Shown here: positions 9,301 to 18,825 of the stretch, in pieces | Layout of the letters: every line of letters starts with the position of its first letter | How positions within the stretch are numbered: the stretch's first letter is position 1 | Assembly: GCA_963575745.1 (NCBI GenBank) | Contig: CAUYUJ010016693.1 | Coordinates: 154,001 to 181,000 of the forward strand | Length of the DNA: 27,000 bases | Origin: Prorocentrum cordatum | Lineage: Eukaryota > Sar > Dinophyceae > Prorocentrales > Prorocentraceae | Reading direction: 5' to 3' | Notes under the pieces: model-generated | Database searches by the model: none | What the model was told of the DNA's origin: nothing | Seen by the model: the letters and a program-made list of their open reading frames with translations, nothing else | Position numbers and translations under genes: made by a program

Positions 9301-9565
9301 GGAAATATGTTGAGGATGTCCCGAACGAAACGCTGGTTATTGAAATCCCGATCGATAAAACACATGGTAAAGTACACATGTTCGTCTGTCGCGGTTGTCT
9401 CGAGCGAAACGCTTGTTTTGCAGAATTTGTTGAGGATGTCTGGAGCGACACGCTTGTTTTGTGTTATAGGTTGTTCTTCTCCTGGGGACCAGAACTCAGA
9501 GGATGTCTCAAGTGAAATCCTTGTTTTCAAATGCCCAGGTCTTGAGAATGTCTCGAGCGAAACCT
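9301..9565 (+). repeat. Scattered copies of the 75-bp repeat core
   Basis: Five partial units of the 7815-8400 repeat are recognisable by GAGGATGTCTCGAGCGAAAC or variants, near 9311, 9399, 9432, 9499 and 9545. They are separated by unrelated sequence of 20-60 bp. Most continue into CGCTTGTTTT. The tandem order is lost here. Confidence 0.8.
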
Positions 9566-9900
9566 TCCAAAAACCTTCCAGAATATCTTCCAACGAACCC
9601 ACCGAAAACCTACCGAAAGTCTTCCAAAAACCTTCCAAACACCTTGCAGCATCCTTCCGGAAACGTCCCCAAAAAACCGGCCAACAACGTTCCAACCTTT
9701 ACCGAGATCACCCAAAACATTCCAAAAACCTTGCAGAGACCTTCTAAAAACCTGGCCGAACAAAACAAACTTCCAACTATCTTCCAACAACCTTCCAGAA
9801 ACCTTCAAACATCCTTCCAAGAAACCTTGCACAAACCTTCTCGCAACCTTTCCAACCAAACAAACAAACCTTCTAACAACCTTCAAACATACAGTTGAAT
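9560..9900 (+). repeat. CCTTCCAAAAA minisatellite
   Basis: Words such as CCTTCCAAAAACCTTCCAGA, CTTCCAACAACC and AACCTTCC recur at irregular 11-16 bp spacing for about 340 bp. The purine-poor, G-poor composition contrasts sharply with the GC-rich surroundings. Confidence 0.88.
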
Positions 9901-9967
9901 CGCACCTTCGAAAAATCGTGCAAAAAAAACTACCACACGGGATTTCAGTACGATCAAGTTTTAAGTC

Positions 9968-10193
9968 TCCCGGAGAGAAACTCGCTCGAGTATGAATTCG
10001 CTCGGTTTAAACTCGCTCGGTTTAATTTCGCTCGATTTAACCTCGCTGGGTTCAACATCACTCGGTTAAATTCGCTCGGTTTAAAGTCGCTCGGGTTCAA
10101 ATTCGCTCGGGTTTGCTTTCGCTCGGCTTGAAATTTCGCTCGGTTTAAATGCGCTCGGTTTAATATCACTCGGGTTTTAATTCGCTCGGTTGC
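9968..10193 (+). repeat. TTCGCTCGG array, block B (left arm)
   Basis: The same word as in the 7141-7810 array recurs about every 15-17 bp with TTTAAA-type linkers. It ends at a hairpin centred near 10197, after which the complementary word takes over. Confidence 0.9.
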
Positions 10194-10213
10194 ACCAGCG
10201 CAACCAGAGCGAA
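10181..10213. other. Hairpin at the orientation switch of the array
   Basis: TTCGCTCGGTTGC at 10181-10193 pairs with GCAACC(A)GAGCGAA at 10200-10213, around a six-base ACCAGC loop. There is one bulged A. This is the exact point where TTCGCTCGG units give way to CGAGCGAAA units. Confidence 0.9.
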
Positions 10214-10440
10214 AACCAAGAGAGACGAGACCGAGCGAAACGAAACCGAGCGATAATAAACCGAACGAAAAAACGAGCGAAACGAAACCGAGCAAAAAAC
10301 AATTCGAGCGAAAAAAGGCGAGCGAAAACCAAGCGAGCGACAACACATTCGAGATAAAAAACTCGACCGACAACAAAAACGAGCGAAAACAAAGCGAGCG
10401 AAAAGAAAGCCAACGAACAAAAAAAACGAGCGACACAAAA
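10200..10440 (-). repeat. CGAGCGAAA array (right arm, opposite orientation)
   Basis: GAGCGAAA with A-rich linkers recurs about every 10-17 bp. These are reverse complements of the left-arm units but with shorter, AAC/AAA-rich linkers. The two arms therefore diverged in linker length after inversion, or were amplified separately. Confidence 0.9.
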
Positions 10441-10470
10441 CGCTACTGTTGAGACCGCCCCGGACTACTC

Positions 10471-10530
10471 GGGACTAGCCAGCCAGGACTAGCCAGGACT
10501 AGCCAGCCAGGACTAGCTGGGGCTACCTGG
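10471..10530 (+). repeat. GACTAGCCAG short tandem repeat
   Basis: GGACTAGCCAG occurs four times, twice with a duplicated CCAG, followed by decayed forms GGACTAGCTGG and GGCTACCTGG. Confidence 0.85.
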
Positions 10531-10985
10531 GGGGGCTGCCTTACCAACTTACTCGAAACGTCACCCCTGATCCGATCACCTCTTGACGCTATCCCTGATC
10601 CGAGCGGTTTTCGGGCCGTAACTCCGGCCTGCGGCGGCCGTTCGGAACGGTCTTGGCACCCCCGGAACGCCTTCGACGAGGCGGAGCTGATGGAAACCGC
10701 CCGGGAACCCGAACAACCTTCTGGAGACGTTTGAACACTTCTCCCCCTGAGCCTGCACCCCCAGATGACCCATTGATCGCCCTCCGCCCCCCACGAAAGA
10801 GAACCTCCACAGGTCCCAGGGGTTGTCACTACCCTCCCGGGGCGGAGCACCTCTCCCTGGGAGGGGCCTTCAGCTCCAGAAGATCAGCGTCGTCGTCGTC
10901 GTCGTCGTCGTCATTGCCACCGCCGTCGTCGTCATCGTCAACCCCCTTCAGGATCGGCAGCGCTGGCCGTTAACCGCGTAAGGTG
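10531..10985. other. Spacer with a (CGT)n tract
   Basis: No gene is recognised. Open frames on both strands lack known domains. A (CGT)9-type tract lies at 10887-10913 with a degenerate continuation to about 10940. The segment 10769-10814 is shared with 14264-14309 and is listed separately. Confidence 0.6.
10769..10814 (+). repeat. Dispersed ~46-bp element, copy 1
   Basis: CCCATTGATCGCCCTCC, a C-run, an ACG..AAGA block and ACCTCCACAGG align in order with 14264-14309. Both copies are followed within about 140 bp by a trinucleotide tract. Confidence 0.75.
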
Positions 10986-12890
10986 TTTAGAACCCCTCCA
11001 ATGGAAGGTAACCGATTATTCCCAACCATCCCGTGGTGTTGGGTCCTCCTTTTGAAGAGACGGTCCCCGCGTTCACTCCTCCTCCTCCTCCTCCTCCTAC
11101 TCCTCCTTTTCCTCCTCCTACTCCTCCTCCTCCTCCTCCTCCTCCTCCTCCTCCTCCTCCCGCTGCCCCCTCCCTCCTCCCCCTCCTGCCCTCCGCCCAC
11201 CGCATATCCATGTCGGCAAACACCTCACACGTTTCGGGGCCTTATAGATAGGGAGCTGCACCGACGGTCACACTGGCCGCGTCCGCATGCGTCCTCCCCG
11301 CCCCATTTCGGCACACCCCTCGCATGTTTCGTCGCTCCATAGGGAGCTCCATCGAAGGGCCCAGTGGCCGCGTCCGCATGCGTCCTCCCCGCCCACGGCA
11401 GGCCCATTTCGGCACACCCGTCGCACGTTTCGTGGCACCAAGGGGAGCTCCACCGACGGCCACACTGGCCGCGTCCGCATGCGTCTTCCCCGCCCACCGC
11501 ATGCCCATGTCGGCACACCCCTCGCATGTTTCGTGGCCCCATAGGGAGCTGCACCGAAGGCCACAGCGGCCGCGTCCGCATGCGTCCTCCCGCCCACCGC
11601 AGGCCCATTTCGGCACATCCCTCACACGCTCCGCGGCTCCAGAGGGAGCTCCACCAGAGGCTCAAGTGGCGGCGTCCGCATGCGTCCTCCCCGCCCACCG
11701 CAGGTCCATGTCGGCACACCCCTCACACGAATCGTGGCCCCGGAGGGAATTCCACCGAGACCCCCGGTGGCCGCGTCCGCATGCGTCCTCCCCGCCCACC
11801 GCATGCCCATGTCGGCACAGGCCTCACACGCTTCATCGTTCTATAGCGAGCTCCACCGAAGACTCCGGTGACCGCGTCCGCATGTGTCCTCCCCGCTCAC
11901 CGCATGCCCATGTATGAACACCCCTCACACGATTCGTGGCCCCAGAGGGAGCCCCACAAAAGGTCCCAATGGCCGCGTCCGCATGTGTCCTCCCCGCCCA
12001 CCGCAGGTCCATTTCGGCAACCCCATCACACGCTTCGTGGCCCCATAGGGAACTCCACCGAAGGTCCCAGCGCCGCAGTTCGCATGCGTCTCCCCCGCCC
12101 ACCGCAGGCCCATTTCGGCAACCACATTACACGTTTCTCGGCCCCATAGGGAGCTCCACCGAAGGCCACAGTGGCCGCGTCCGCATGCGTCCTCCCCGCC
12201 CACCGCATGCCCATTTCGGAAAACCCATCACACGTTTCGTGGCCTCATAAGGAACTCCACCGAAGGCCCCAATGGCCGCGTCCGCATGCGTCCTCCCCGC
12301 ACACCGCATGCCAATGTCATAACACCTCATCACACGTTTCGTGGCTCCAGAGGGAGCGCCACCGAAGGTCCCAGTGGCGCAGTTCGCATGCGTCTCCCCC
12401 GTCCAGTACAGCGCTTCGTGGCCCCATAGGGAACTCCACCGAAGGTCCCAGCGCCGCAGTTCGCATGCGTCTCCCCCACCCAGTACACCGTTTTCGTGGC
12501 ACCAGAAGGAGCTCCACCGAAGGTCCCAACGGCACAGTTCGCATGCGTCTCCCCCACCAAATACAGCGTTTCGCGGCCCCATAGGGAGCTCCACCGAAGG
12601 TCCCAGTGGCGCGCCTCCCCCACCCAGTACACCGTTTCGCGGCCCCGTAGGGAGCTCCACCGAAGGTCCCAGTGGCGCAATTCGCATGCGTCGCCCCCAC
12701 CCAATGAAACGTTTCGTGGTCCCATAGGGAGCTCCACCGAAGGTCCCAGTGGCGCTGTTCGCATGCGTCCCCCCCGCCCATTACACCGTTTCGTGGCCCC
12801 AGAGAGAGCTGCACCGAAGGCGATACCCACAACTGCGGTATCCACAGCTGCACATGGTTGGGTCTTTCGCCAGGCTAATTTTCCGGCAGC
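10986..12890 (+). repeat. Composite repeat cassette 1 (head, satellite, tail)
   Basis: The head at ~10995-11075 contains GGTAAC, then CCATCC.GTGGTGTTGG, then a CTTTTGAAGAGA block and CCCCGCGTTC. A (TCC)n tract follows at ~11076-11165. The satellite runs from ~11225 to 12825. The tail at 12826-12890 reads CCCACAACTGC, then CATGGTTGGGTCTTTCG, then CAGGCTAATT. The same order of parts is found in cassette 2, which begins immediately after this tail. I recognise no coding function. Confidence 0.8.
11225..12825 (+). repeat. 101-bp satellite with a 77-bp variant block
   Basis: The landmark GGGAGCTCCACCGAAGG (or a close variant) recurs at 11251, 11342, 11443, 11544, 11644, 11745, 11846, 11947, 12048, 12149, 12250 and 12352, about every 101 bp. 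It then falls at 12429, 12507, 12584, 12650, 12727 and 12804, about every 77 bp. The 77-bp units have lost the GCCCACCGCA.GCCCAT segment. Neither period is a multiple of three, so the long open frames here are not genes. Units begin CGTTTCGTGGCCCCATAGGG and contain CCGCGTCCGCATGCGTC. Confidence 0.95.
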
Positions 12891-14072
12891 CTTATTGAAA
12901 GACTGGGGGTCCAGTAATAGGAGGTAACTAACTATCCCCCACCATCCTGTGGTGTTGGATCTTCGCTTTGGAGAGGCAGCGCCCCGCGTTCCTTCCACTG
13001 TCCTTCCTCTTTCCTCCTCCCCCCGCTCCCTTCTCCCGCTCCACCCATCCCTTGCACCCCATCGCGCGTTTCGTGGCCCCATCGGGAGCTCCACCGAAGG
13101 CCCACATGCCAACTCTCGCATGCGCCCACCGCGCCCATGTTGGCATATCGCTCACACGTTTCGTGGCCCCATGGGGAGTTCCACCGAAGGCCCACATGCC
13201 AGCGCTCGCATGCACCACCGCACCCATTTTGGCACGCCCCTCACACGTGTTCTGGCCCCGTAAGGAGCTCCACCGAAGGCGCACATTCCAACGCTCGCAT
13301 GCGCCCGCCGCGCCCATTTTGGGGCACCTCTCACGCGTTTCGTGGCCCCATGGGGTTCTCCACCGAAAGCCCAGATGCCAACGCTCACATGCGCCCACCG
13401 CGCCCATTTTGGGACATCGCTCGCACGCTTCGTGGCCCCGTGACAATGGGTTCCACCGAAGGCCCGCATGCCAGGGCTCGCATGCGCAAGCCGCGTCCAT
13501 TTTTGGGTCACCCCTCACACGTGTCGTCGCGACATAGGGAACTCCACCGACGGCCCACATGCCAGCGCTCGCATGCGCCCACCTCGTCCATTTCGGGACA
13601 CCCCTCACACGTTTCGTCGCCCCATAGGGAACTCCACCGAAGGCCCGAATGCCAGCGCTCGCATGCGCCCACCGCACCCATGGGGACACACCCCTCACAC
13701 GCTTCGTGGCCCCATAGGGAGCTCCTCCGAAGGCCCACATGCTCGCATGCCCACATGGCAAGTTTGGATCATCCCTGAAATCGTATTGTGGCCGCATAGG
13801 GAGCCCCGCCGACGGCCCACATGCCAGCGCTCGCATGCGCCCACCCCACCGATTTCGGGACACCCCTCACACGTTTCGTCGCCCCATAGGGACCTCCACC
13901 GAAGGCCCGAAGGCCAGCGCTCGCATGCGCACACCACACCCATGGGGACACACCCCTCATACGTTTCGTGGCCCCATAGGGAGCTGCTCCGACAGCGATC
14001 AACGACGGTGCCCACAACTGCATATGGTGGGGTCTTTCGTCAGGCTAATTGTTTTCCGCGGCACCGGCCGCG
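12891..14072 (+). repeat. Composite repeat cassette 2 (head, satellite, tail)
   Basis: The head at ~12920-12998 repeats the cassette 1 head: GGTAAC, CCATCCTGTGGTGTTGG, CTTTGGAGAGG and CCCCGCGTTC. A CT-rich stretch then stands in for the (TCC)n tract. The satellite spans ~13060-14000. The tail at 14009-14072 repeats CCCACAACTGC, CATATGGTGGGGTCTTTCG and CAGGCTAATT. Heads and tails are clearly related, though diverged. Confidence 0.8.
13060..14000 (+). repeat. 90-bp satellite related to the 101-bp satellite
   Basis: The landmark falls near 13084, 13174, 13263, 13352, 13448, 13537, 13627, 13717, 13799, 13889 and 13979, mostly 90 bp apart, with one 96-bp and one 82-bp step. Units share CGTTTCGTGGCCCCATAGGG and CTCCACCGAAGGCC with cassette 1. 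They have CCACATGCCAGCGCTCGCAT where cassette 1 has the CCGCGTCCGCATGCGTC block. Confidence 0.93.
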
Positions 14073-14263
14073 CAACAACGACGACGACAGCTACGACTAC
14101 GATTGCGACTGCGACGGCGACAGCTACGTAGGAGGAGGCGGAGGAGGAGGAGGAGGAGGAGGAGGAGGAGGAAGAGGTTTTAGGACCAGTCCTGTTCACC
14201 GCCGAGTGAAAAAGGGGGGGAGGCAAAAACAAAAGACCGTTCGCTGTTAGGCCTGCGCAATCG
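14073..14263. other. Spacer with (GAC)n and (GGA)n tracts
   Basis: A degenerate CGA/GAC tract covers ~14074-14125 and a (GGA)n tract covers ~14130-14175. The rest, 14176-14263, has no recognised feature. Confidence 0.8.
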
Positions 14264-14309
14264 CCCATTGACCGCCCTCCCCCCCCACACGCAAGAAGAC
14301 CTCCACAGG
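14264..14309 (+). repeat. Dispersed ~46-bp element, copy 2
   Basis: This copy matches 10769-10814 with a few substitutions and small indels in the C-run. A shared GCCTGC lies a short distance upstream of both copies. Confidence 0.75.
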
Positions 14310-14349
14310 CGCCACTGGGGCTCTGCGCGGGCTGCGCCTAGGCGCCCTG

Positions 14350-14372
14350 GCGGCGGCCCACCGGGCCGCCGC
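14350..14372. other. Perfect GC hairpin
   Basis: GCGGCGGCCC at 14350-14359 pairs perfectly with GGGCCGCCGC at 14363-14372 across an ACC loop. A GCGCCTAGGCGC palindrome lies just to the left. In GC-rich DNA some chance hairpins are expected. Confidence 0.8.
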
Positions 14373-14403
14373 ACCTCCAGCGGGGCAGGCGGACGGGGAG
14401 ACC

Positions 14404-14990
14404 CGTCCTCCTCCTCCTCCTCCTCCTCCTCCTCCTCCTCCTCCTCCTCCTCCTCCTCCTCCTCCTCCCTCGTGTTCCTCGTCCATCGTCCTCCTCGTCC
14501 GTCGTCCTCCTCGTCTTTCGTCCTGCTCGTCCCTTGTCCTCCTCGTCCCTTGTCCTCCTCCTCCTCCTCCTCCTCCTCCTCCTCCTCTCCTTCTCCTCGC
14601 CCTCCTACTCCTTTCCCTCCTCGTCCTCGCCCTTCTGCTTCCAAGTCTTCTCTCTCTCCTCCTCCTCTCCTCCTCCTCCTCCTCCTCCTCTTCCTCCTCC
14701 TCCTCCTCCTCCTCCTCCGCCCCTCCTCCTCCTCCTTCTCCTCCTGCGTCTTCTCCTCCTCCTCCTCCTCCTCCTCCTCCCCTCCTCCTCCTCCTTCTCT
14801 TGCGCCTCCTCGTCCTCCCCCTCCTTCTCCTCTTCCACCTCCTCCTCCTCCTCCTCCTCCTCCACCTCCACCTCCTCTTCTTCTCCTCATTTCTCCTCCC
14901 TCCTACTCCTCCTCCCTTCTCCTCCTCCTCTTCCTCCTCCTCCTCCTCCTCCTCCTCCTCCTCCTCCGCCTCCTCCACCTCCTCCTCAGC
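14404..14990 (+). repeat. (TCC)n polypyrimidine tract
   Basis: Nearly 590 bp are TCC/CTC/CCT triplets on the plus strand with occasional G interruptions, for example TCGTCC. The purine strand is (GGA)n. The resulting poly-Ser, poly-Pro, poly-Leu or poly-Glu frames are artefacts of period three. Confidence 0.97.
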
Positions 14991-15058
14991 ATCATCATCA
15001 CCACCGCTACCACCACCGTCGTCATCAGCATCATCATCATCATCATCATCACCACCAC

Positions 15059-15105
<47 letters not shown>

Positions 15106-15130
15106 GCATCATCATCATCATCACCATCAG

Positions 15131-15169
<39 letters not shown>

Positions 15170-16335
15170 AATCATCATCACCATCATCGTCAACAGCATC
15201 GTCATCAGCAGCAGCATCATCAGCATCATCAGCATCACCATCATCGTCATCATCATCAGCATCATCGTCCTCATCGTCATCGTCATCATGATCATCATCA
15301 ACACCACCACCACCATCATAAGCAGCAACATCAGCACCACAAGCATAAAATGAATAATAATCATCATAACCATCATCATCATCAACCTCATCCTCATCCT
15401 CATGCGCATCCTTTTCTCCTCATCATCATACTCATCAGCATCTGCAGCATCATCAGCATCATAACACTCAGCATCATCATCAGCAGCATCATCCGCATCA
15501 TCATCAGCATCATCATTATCCTAAACACCATCATCACCATCAGCAGCATCATCAACATCATCAACATCAGCAGCAGCATGATCTCCTTTCCTCCTCCGCC
15601 TTCTCCTCATCTTACTCCTCTTCCCTCCTCCTCCTCCTCCTCCTCATCCTCCTCCGCCTCCTCCTCCCTGCTGGTCCTCCCATTCCTCATCTTCCTCATC
15701 ATCACCACCACCATCAACAGCATCGTCATCATCAGCTTCACCAACATCAGCAGCAGCAGCAGCACCACCACCAGCACCACGATGATAAATACCATCAATG
15801 CCAGAACCACCACCATCACAGTCACCATCACCATGGCCACCACCATCATCATCGCCATCACCACCAGAACCAACATCATCATCCTCATCACCATCAACAA
15901 CATCATCACCACCATCATCGTCATCGTCATCATCATGATACCCACCGTCATCGTCATCACCATCATAATCATCAACACCAGTGTTAGCACCAGTACCAAC
16001 ATCATCACCATCATCACCATCACCATCACCACCGTCATCATCGCCATCATCGTCATCATGATCATCATCAACACTATCATCACCATCATCATCACCATCA
16101 TCACCACCAACATCATCATAATACGAACCGTAATGCTCAACATAATCATAACCACACTCACAATCATAATGATAACCAACATCATCACCACCACCATCAG
16201 CATCACCACCATCACCGTCACCATCAGCATCATTATGATCATGATCCTGTTCATGGTCATGATGATGATCATCAGCATCAGCTACATCGTCATCGACATC
16301 GCCATCGTCATCGGTATCATCATCCTTATCCTCTT
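14991..16335 (+). repeat. (CAT)n tract of about 1.3 kb
   Basis: The tract is mainly CAT/ATC with CAC, CAG and CGT variants. It follows the (TCC)n tract directly and is interrupted by TCC-rich stretches near 15590-15690. All plus frames and most minus frames stay open, which explains a 667-codon His/Ile/Ser-rich frame at 14534-16537 that I do not consider a gene. Confidence 0.97.
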
Positions 16336-17160
16336 TTCCCCTCCGCCTCCTCATCCTCCTCTTCCTCCTACTCGTCTTTCATCTCCTCCCCCTCATCCGT
16401 CCTCCTCCCGGGAGGCAATAGTAGCCTTTTCACCTCGGCGAGAGCGGCCGGCTGGTGGCAAGCATGCTCACCGCCAACTCCTACACTGCGCCGCTGATCA
16501 GCTTCTCCTCCCGTTTCTCCCTCCTTTGCGTTCATGAACGACGTGCACCCCGCACCCAAATGTGAACAAATGTTGCACCGCGAGCCAACCTCCAACCGTG
16601 CTTTCGGCCCACGCCTGGCCACAGAGCCTAAAGGTGCAGCTGCACGCGGACTCCACTGAGCCGCCTGCCTGCCACAACCTGAGAGAGGTCAGTGATGCTA
16701 GGTATGTGGGGCTTGGGATAAGTCTCAAACAAAATCCGAGCCTCCGCCACGGAAGGCATAAACCTCCACCACGCACGGTGGAATCCACCCAGAAGGCCAC
16801 CAGCCCCGCGGTCTGGGTACCTTACTCCTGCTTGCAGGGGAGGGTACCAGCCGCTGGGCTGGTGGACGCTTCGGGAGGCTTCCTACGTGCAGGGGGAGCG
16901 GCCCTTCTGCCTTCTACCTTAGCGAGAGTGACCGGGCGTGCGTGCGCACGCATCGCCGCTGCCCCTCACACTCACCTCAGCAATGAGCCACAGCTGAACC
17001 TCACCGCCAACCCGAGATTTCGCCACCGCCTCACCGCCAACCCGGCATTACCTCGAGCGTCAAAGTTGGCTCAAGCATCTTCTACACGATTTCTATCTAT
17101 CCGTTCGAGCGCGTTTCTTTATCATCGGCGATGACGGGCGTCATGGGGGGGTGACGTAAC
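16336..17160. other. Non-repetitive sequence with no recognised gene
   Basis: A short TCC-rich stretch at 16336-16410 is followed by mixed sequence. A 190-codon plus frame at 16562-17134 has no domain I recognise and no repeat structure. It is a weak gene candidate at best. The words CTCACCGCCAACCC occur twice close together near 17000 and 17030. A C-run of about 12 ends near 17172. Confidence 0.55.
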
Positions 17161-17197
17161 GCCCCCCCCCCCGCAGTGTGGTTCAGGCATCACAACC

Positions 17198-17269
17198 GCG
17201 CCCGCGCGCACGACGACGATGAGCGACGGGCGACGAGCGACGAGCGACGAGCGACGACGACGCCGACGC

Positions 17270-17335
<66 letters not shown>

Positions 17336-17340
17336 GGACG
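17198..17340 (+). repeat. Dispersed GCGCCCGCGCGCACGACGAC element plus (GAC)n tract
   Basis: The first ~42 bp, up to the second GAGCGACGAGCGACG, also occur at 19971-20012. They run into a nearly pure (GAC)n tract of about 75 bp at ~17262-17335. In both copies the element leads directly into a GAC tract, so the tract and its left flank are mobilised or duplicated together. Confidence 0.85.
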
Positions 17341-17344
17341 ACGA

Positions 17345-17692
17345 GGACGCGGGCAGCATGTAGGTGGCGATCTGCCCCACAGCGCCTGTGTACACCAAAG
17401 TGCTCGCGTGCACCACAGCGCTTGTGCACACCACAACGCATGCGTACACCGCAACAGCCGTGCGCAACGCAGCGCCTGTGTACACCACAGTGCTTGCGCG
17501 CACCACAGCGCCGGTGCACACCGCAGCGAATGTGCACACCGCAGCAGCCATGTGCAACACACCGCCTGTCTACACCACAATGCCTACGTGCATCGCAACG
17601 CCTATGCGCACCACAGCGCCAGTCTACACCACAACATCCGCGTACAACGCAGCGCTGGTGTACACCAGAGTGCCTGCGTGCACATGACAGGT
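17345..17692 (+). repeat. 18-bp/90-bp higher-order array, plus orientation
   Basis: Sub-units of 18 bp, such as GCGCCTGTGTACACCACA, group into 90-bp higher-order units. GCGCCTGTGTACACC or a variant falls at 17382, 17472, 17562 and 17652. Both periods are multiples of three, and one plus frame encodes hexapeptides such as TAPVYT and TALVHT for 107 codons. The inverted copy at 18181-18501 encodes the same kind of peptide on the minus strand. No signal peptide or domain is visible. Confidence 0.93.
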
Positions 17693-18180
17693 AGAGGAGC
17701 ATGTCGGTGAGGATCTGCTGCGGACAGCTGAACGCCACGCCAAGGAAGTGCTGATCATACACTGCGACGCATCTCCATCCTCCCTCCTCCACCTCCGCTT
17801 CCTCCTCCTCCTCCTCCTCGTCCGTTTCCCCCTCCTCCTCGTCCTCCTCCTCCTCCTCCTCCTCCTCCTCCCTCGCCCTTCCCCCATGTCGTGCGGGTCG
17901 GCGCTAGAGCGCACGTGCGCTTCTCAGCGTGCACAGCAACATGGTCGATTGAATCAGTCCACTTGATCCTCGGACGGCCAATTTAGCTGGAGCCTCCTGG
18001 ACGCAGATGGGAAACATTAGGATGATGCGGGCGGACTCCGGAGGACTCGTAGATTCCAGCGGCGCACCTTTTTCCACAAAGAGTTCTTTCCAAATCCTAT
18101 GTCGAACACTTGTTTCCAGTTCAATCCACAGGCGCTCCACTTTGTCATAAGACTTTGTTATAACATTCCACATGCAACAA
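17693..18180. other. Spacer between the inverted arrays, with a (TCC)n tract
   Basis: A (TCC)n tract spans ~17800-17877. The remaining sequence, including 17880-18180, shows no gene or repeat that I recognise. Confidence 0.65.
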
Positions 18181-18501
18181 TGGTGCTTTGTTACACACGG
18201 TTGCTGTGAGGCACACTGGCGCCGTGGTGTACACAGGCGCTGTAGTGCACGCAAGCATTGTAGTGTACACTGGCGCTGTGTTGCACACGGCTGATGTGGT
18301 GTACGCAAGCGCTGTGGTGTACACAAGCGCTGTGGTGCCAGCAGGCACTGTGGCACACACTGGCGCTGTGTTGCACGCGGCTACTGTGGTGTACATACGC
18401 GGTGTGGTGTGCACAGGCGCTGTGGTGCACACAGGCACTGTGGTGTACACAGGCGTTGTGGTGCAGATCGCCACCAACACGCTGTTGCTACCCGTCCTCG
18501 G
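18181..18501 (-). repeat. 18-bp/90-bp higher-order array, minus orientation
   Basis: TGGCGCTGTGTTGCAC or a variant falls at 18181, 18271 and 18361, a 90-bp period. Read on the minus strand this is the same array as 17345-17692. The flank GGTGGCGATCTGC and the AGCA..GT sequence before it are also conserved at the outer edge, near 18455-18501. The arms are roughly 300 bp and the spacer is ~490 bp. Confidence 0.93.
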
Positions 18502-18825
18502 TCATTCCCAGGCATTCCCAAACGCCGCTGGCGCGAAAGGTGACGTCATCGGCCCCTCCACCCCCCCCAAGATGATTGCCGTCATCGGCCCAGAATGAAT
18601 ATTACACTGTGACGTACCCAACCCTTTCTATACATGTGGCGATTATACTCAGGACCACTCAATGCTGACTGGCATTCTGAAGGACCCGAAGTGCGCAAGA
18701 AGAGCACCCAGAAGTGATTTCAGAAGAGCGCAGCAAGAAGAGGAACGGCAAATATACAAAATGGAAACACACGGGGGTTGACAGAAACGCGTATGACGTA
18801 CCTCCGAGTGATCCACGTTGGACGT
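18502..18825. other. Spacer containing a 22-bp motif shared with 25481-25502
   Basis: TCGGCCCCTCCA followed by eight C and AA at 18549-18570 is identical to 25481-25502. No gene is recognised in the remaining sequence. Confidence 0.6.

Noticed and set aside
11225-13863. Many 100-310 codon frames on both strands
   Set aside because: Periods of 101 and 77 bp are not multiples of three, so the repeat was not shaped by coding. Peptides only reflect the satellite unit.
14534-16537. 667-codon plus-strand open frame rich in Ser, Pro, His and Ile
   Set aside because: It is created by (TCC)n and (CAT)n tracts with no stop triplets in phase. No domain or codon structure supports a gene.
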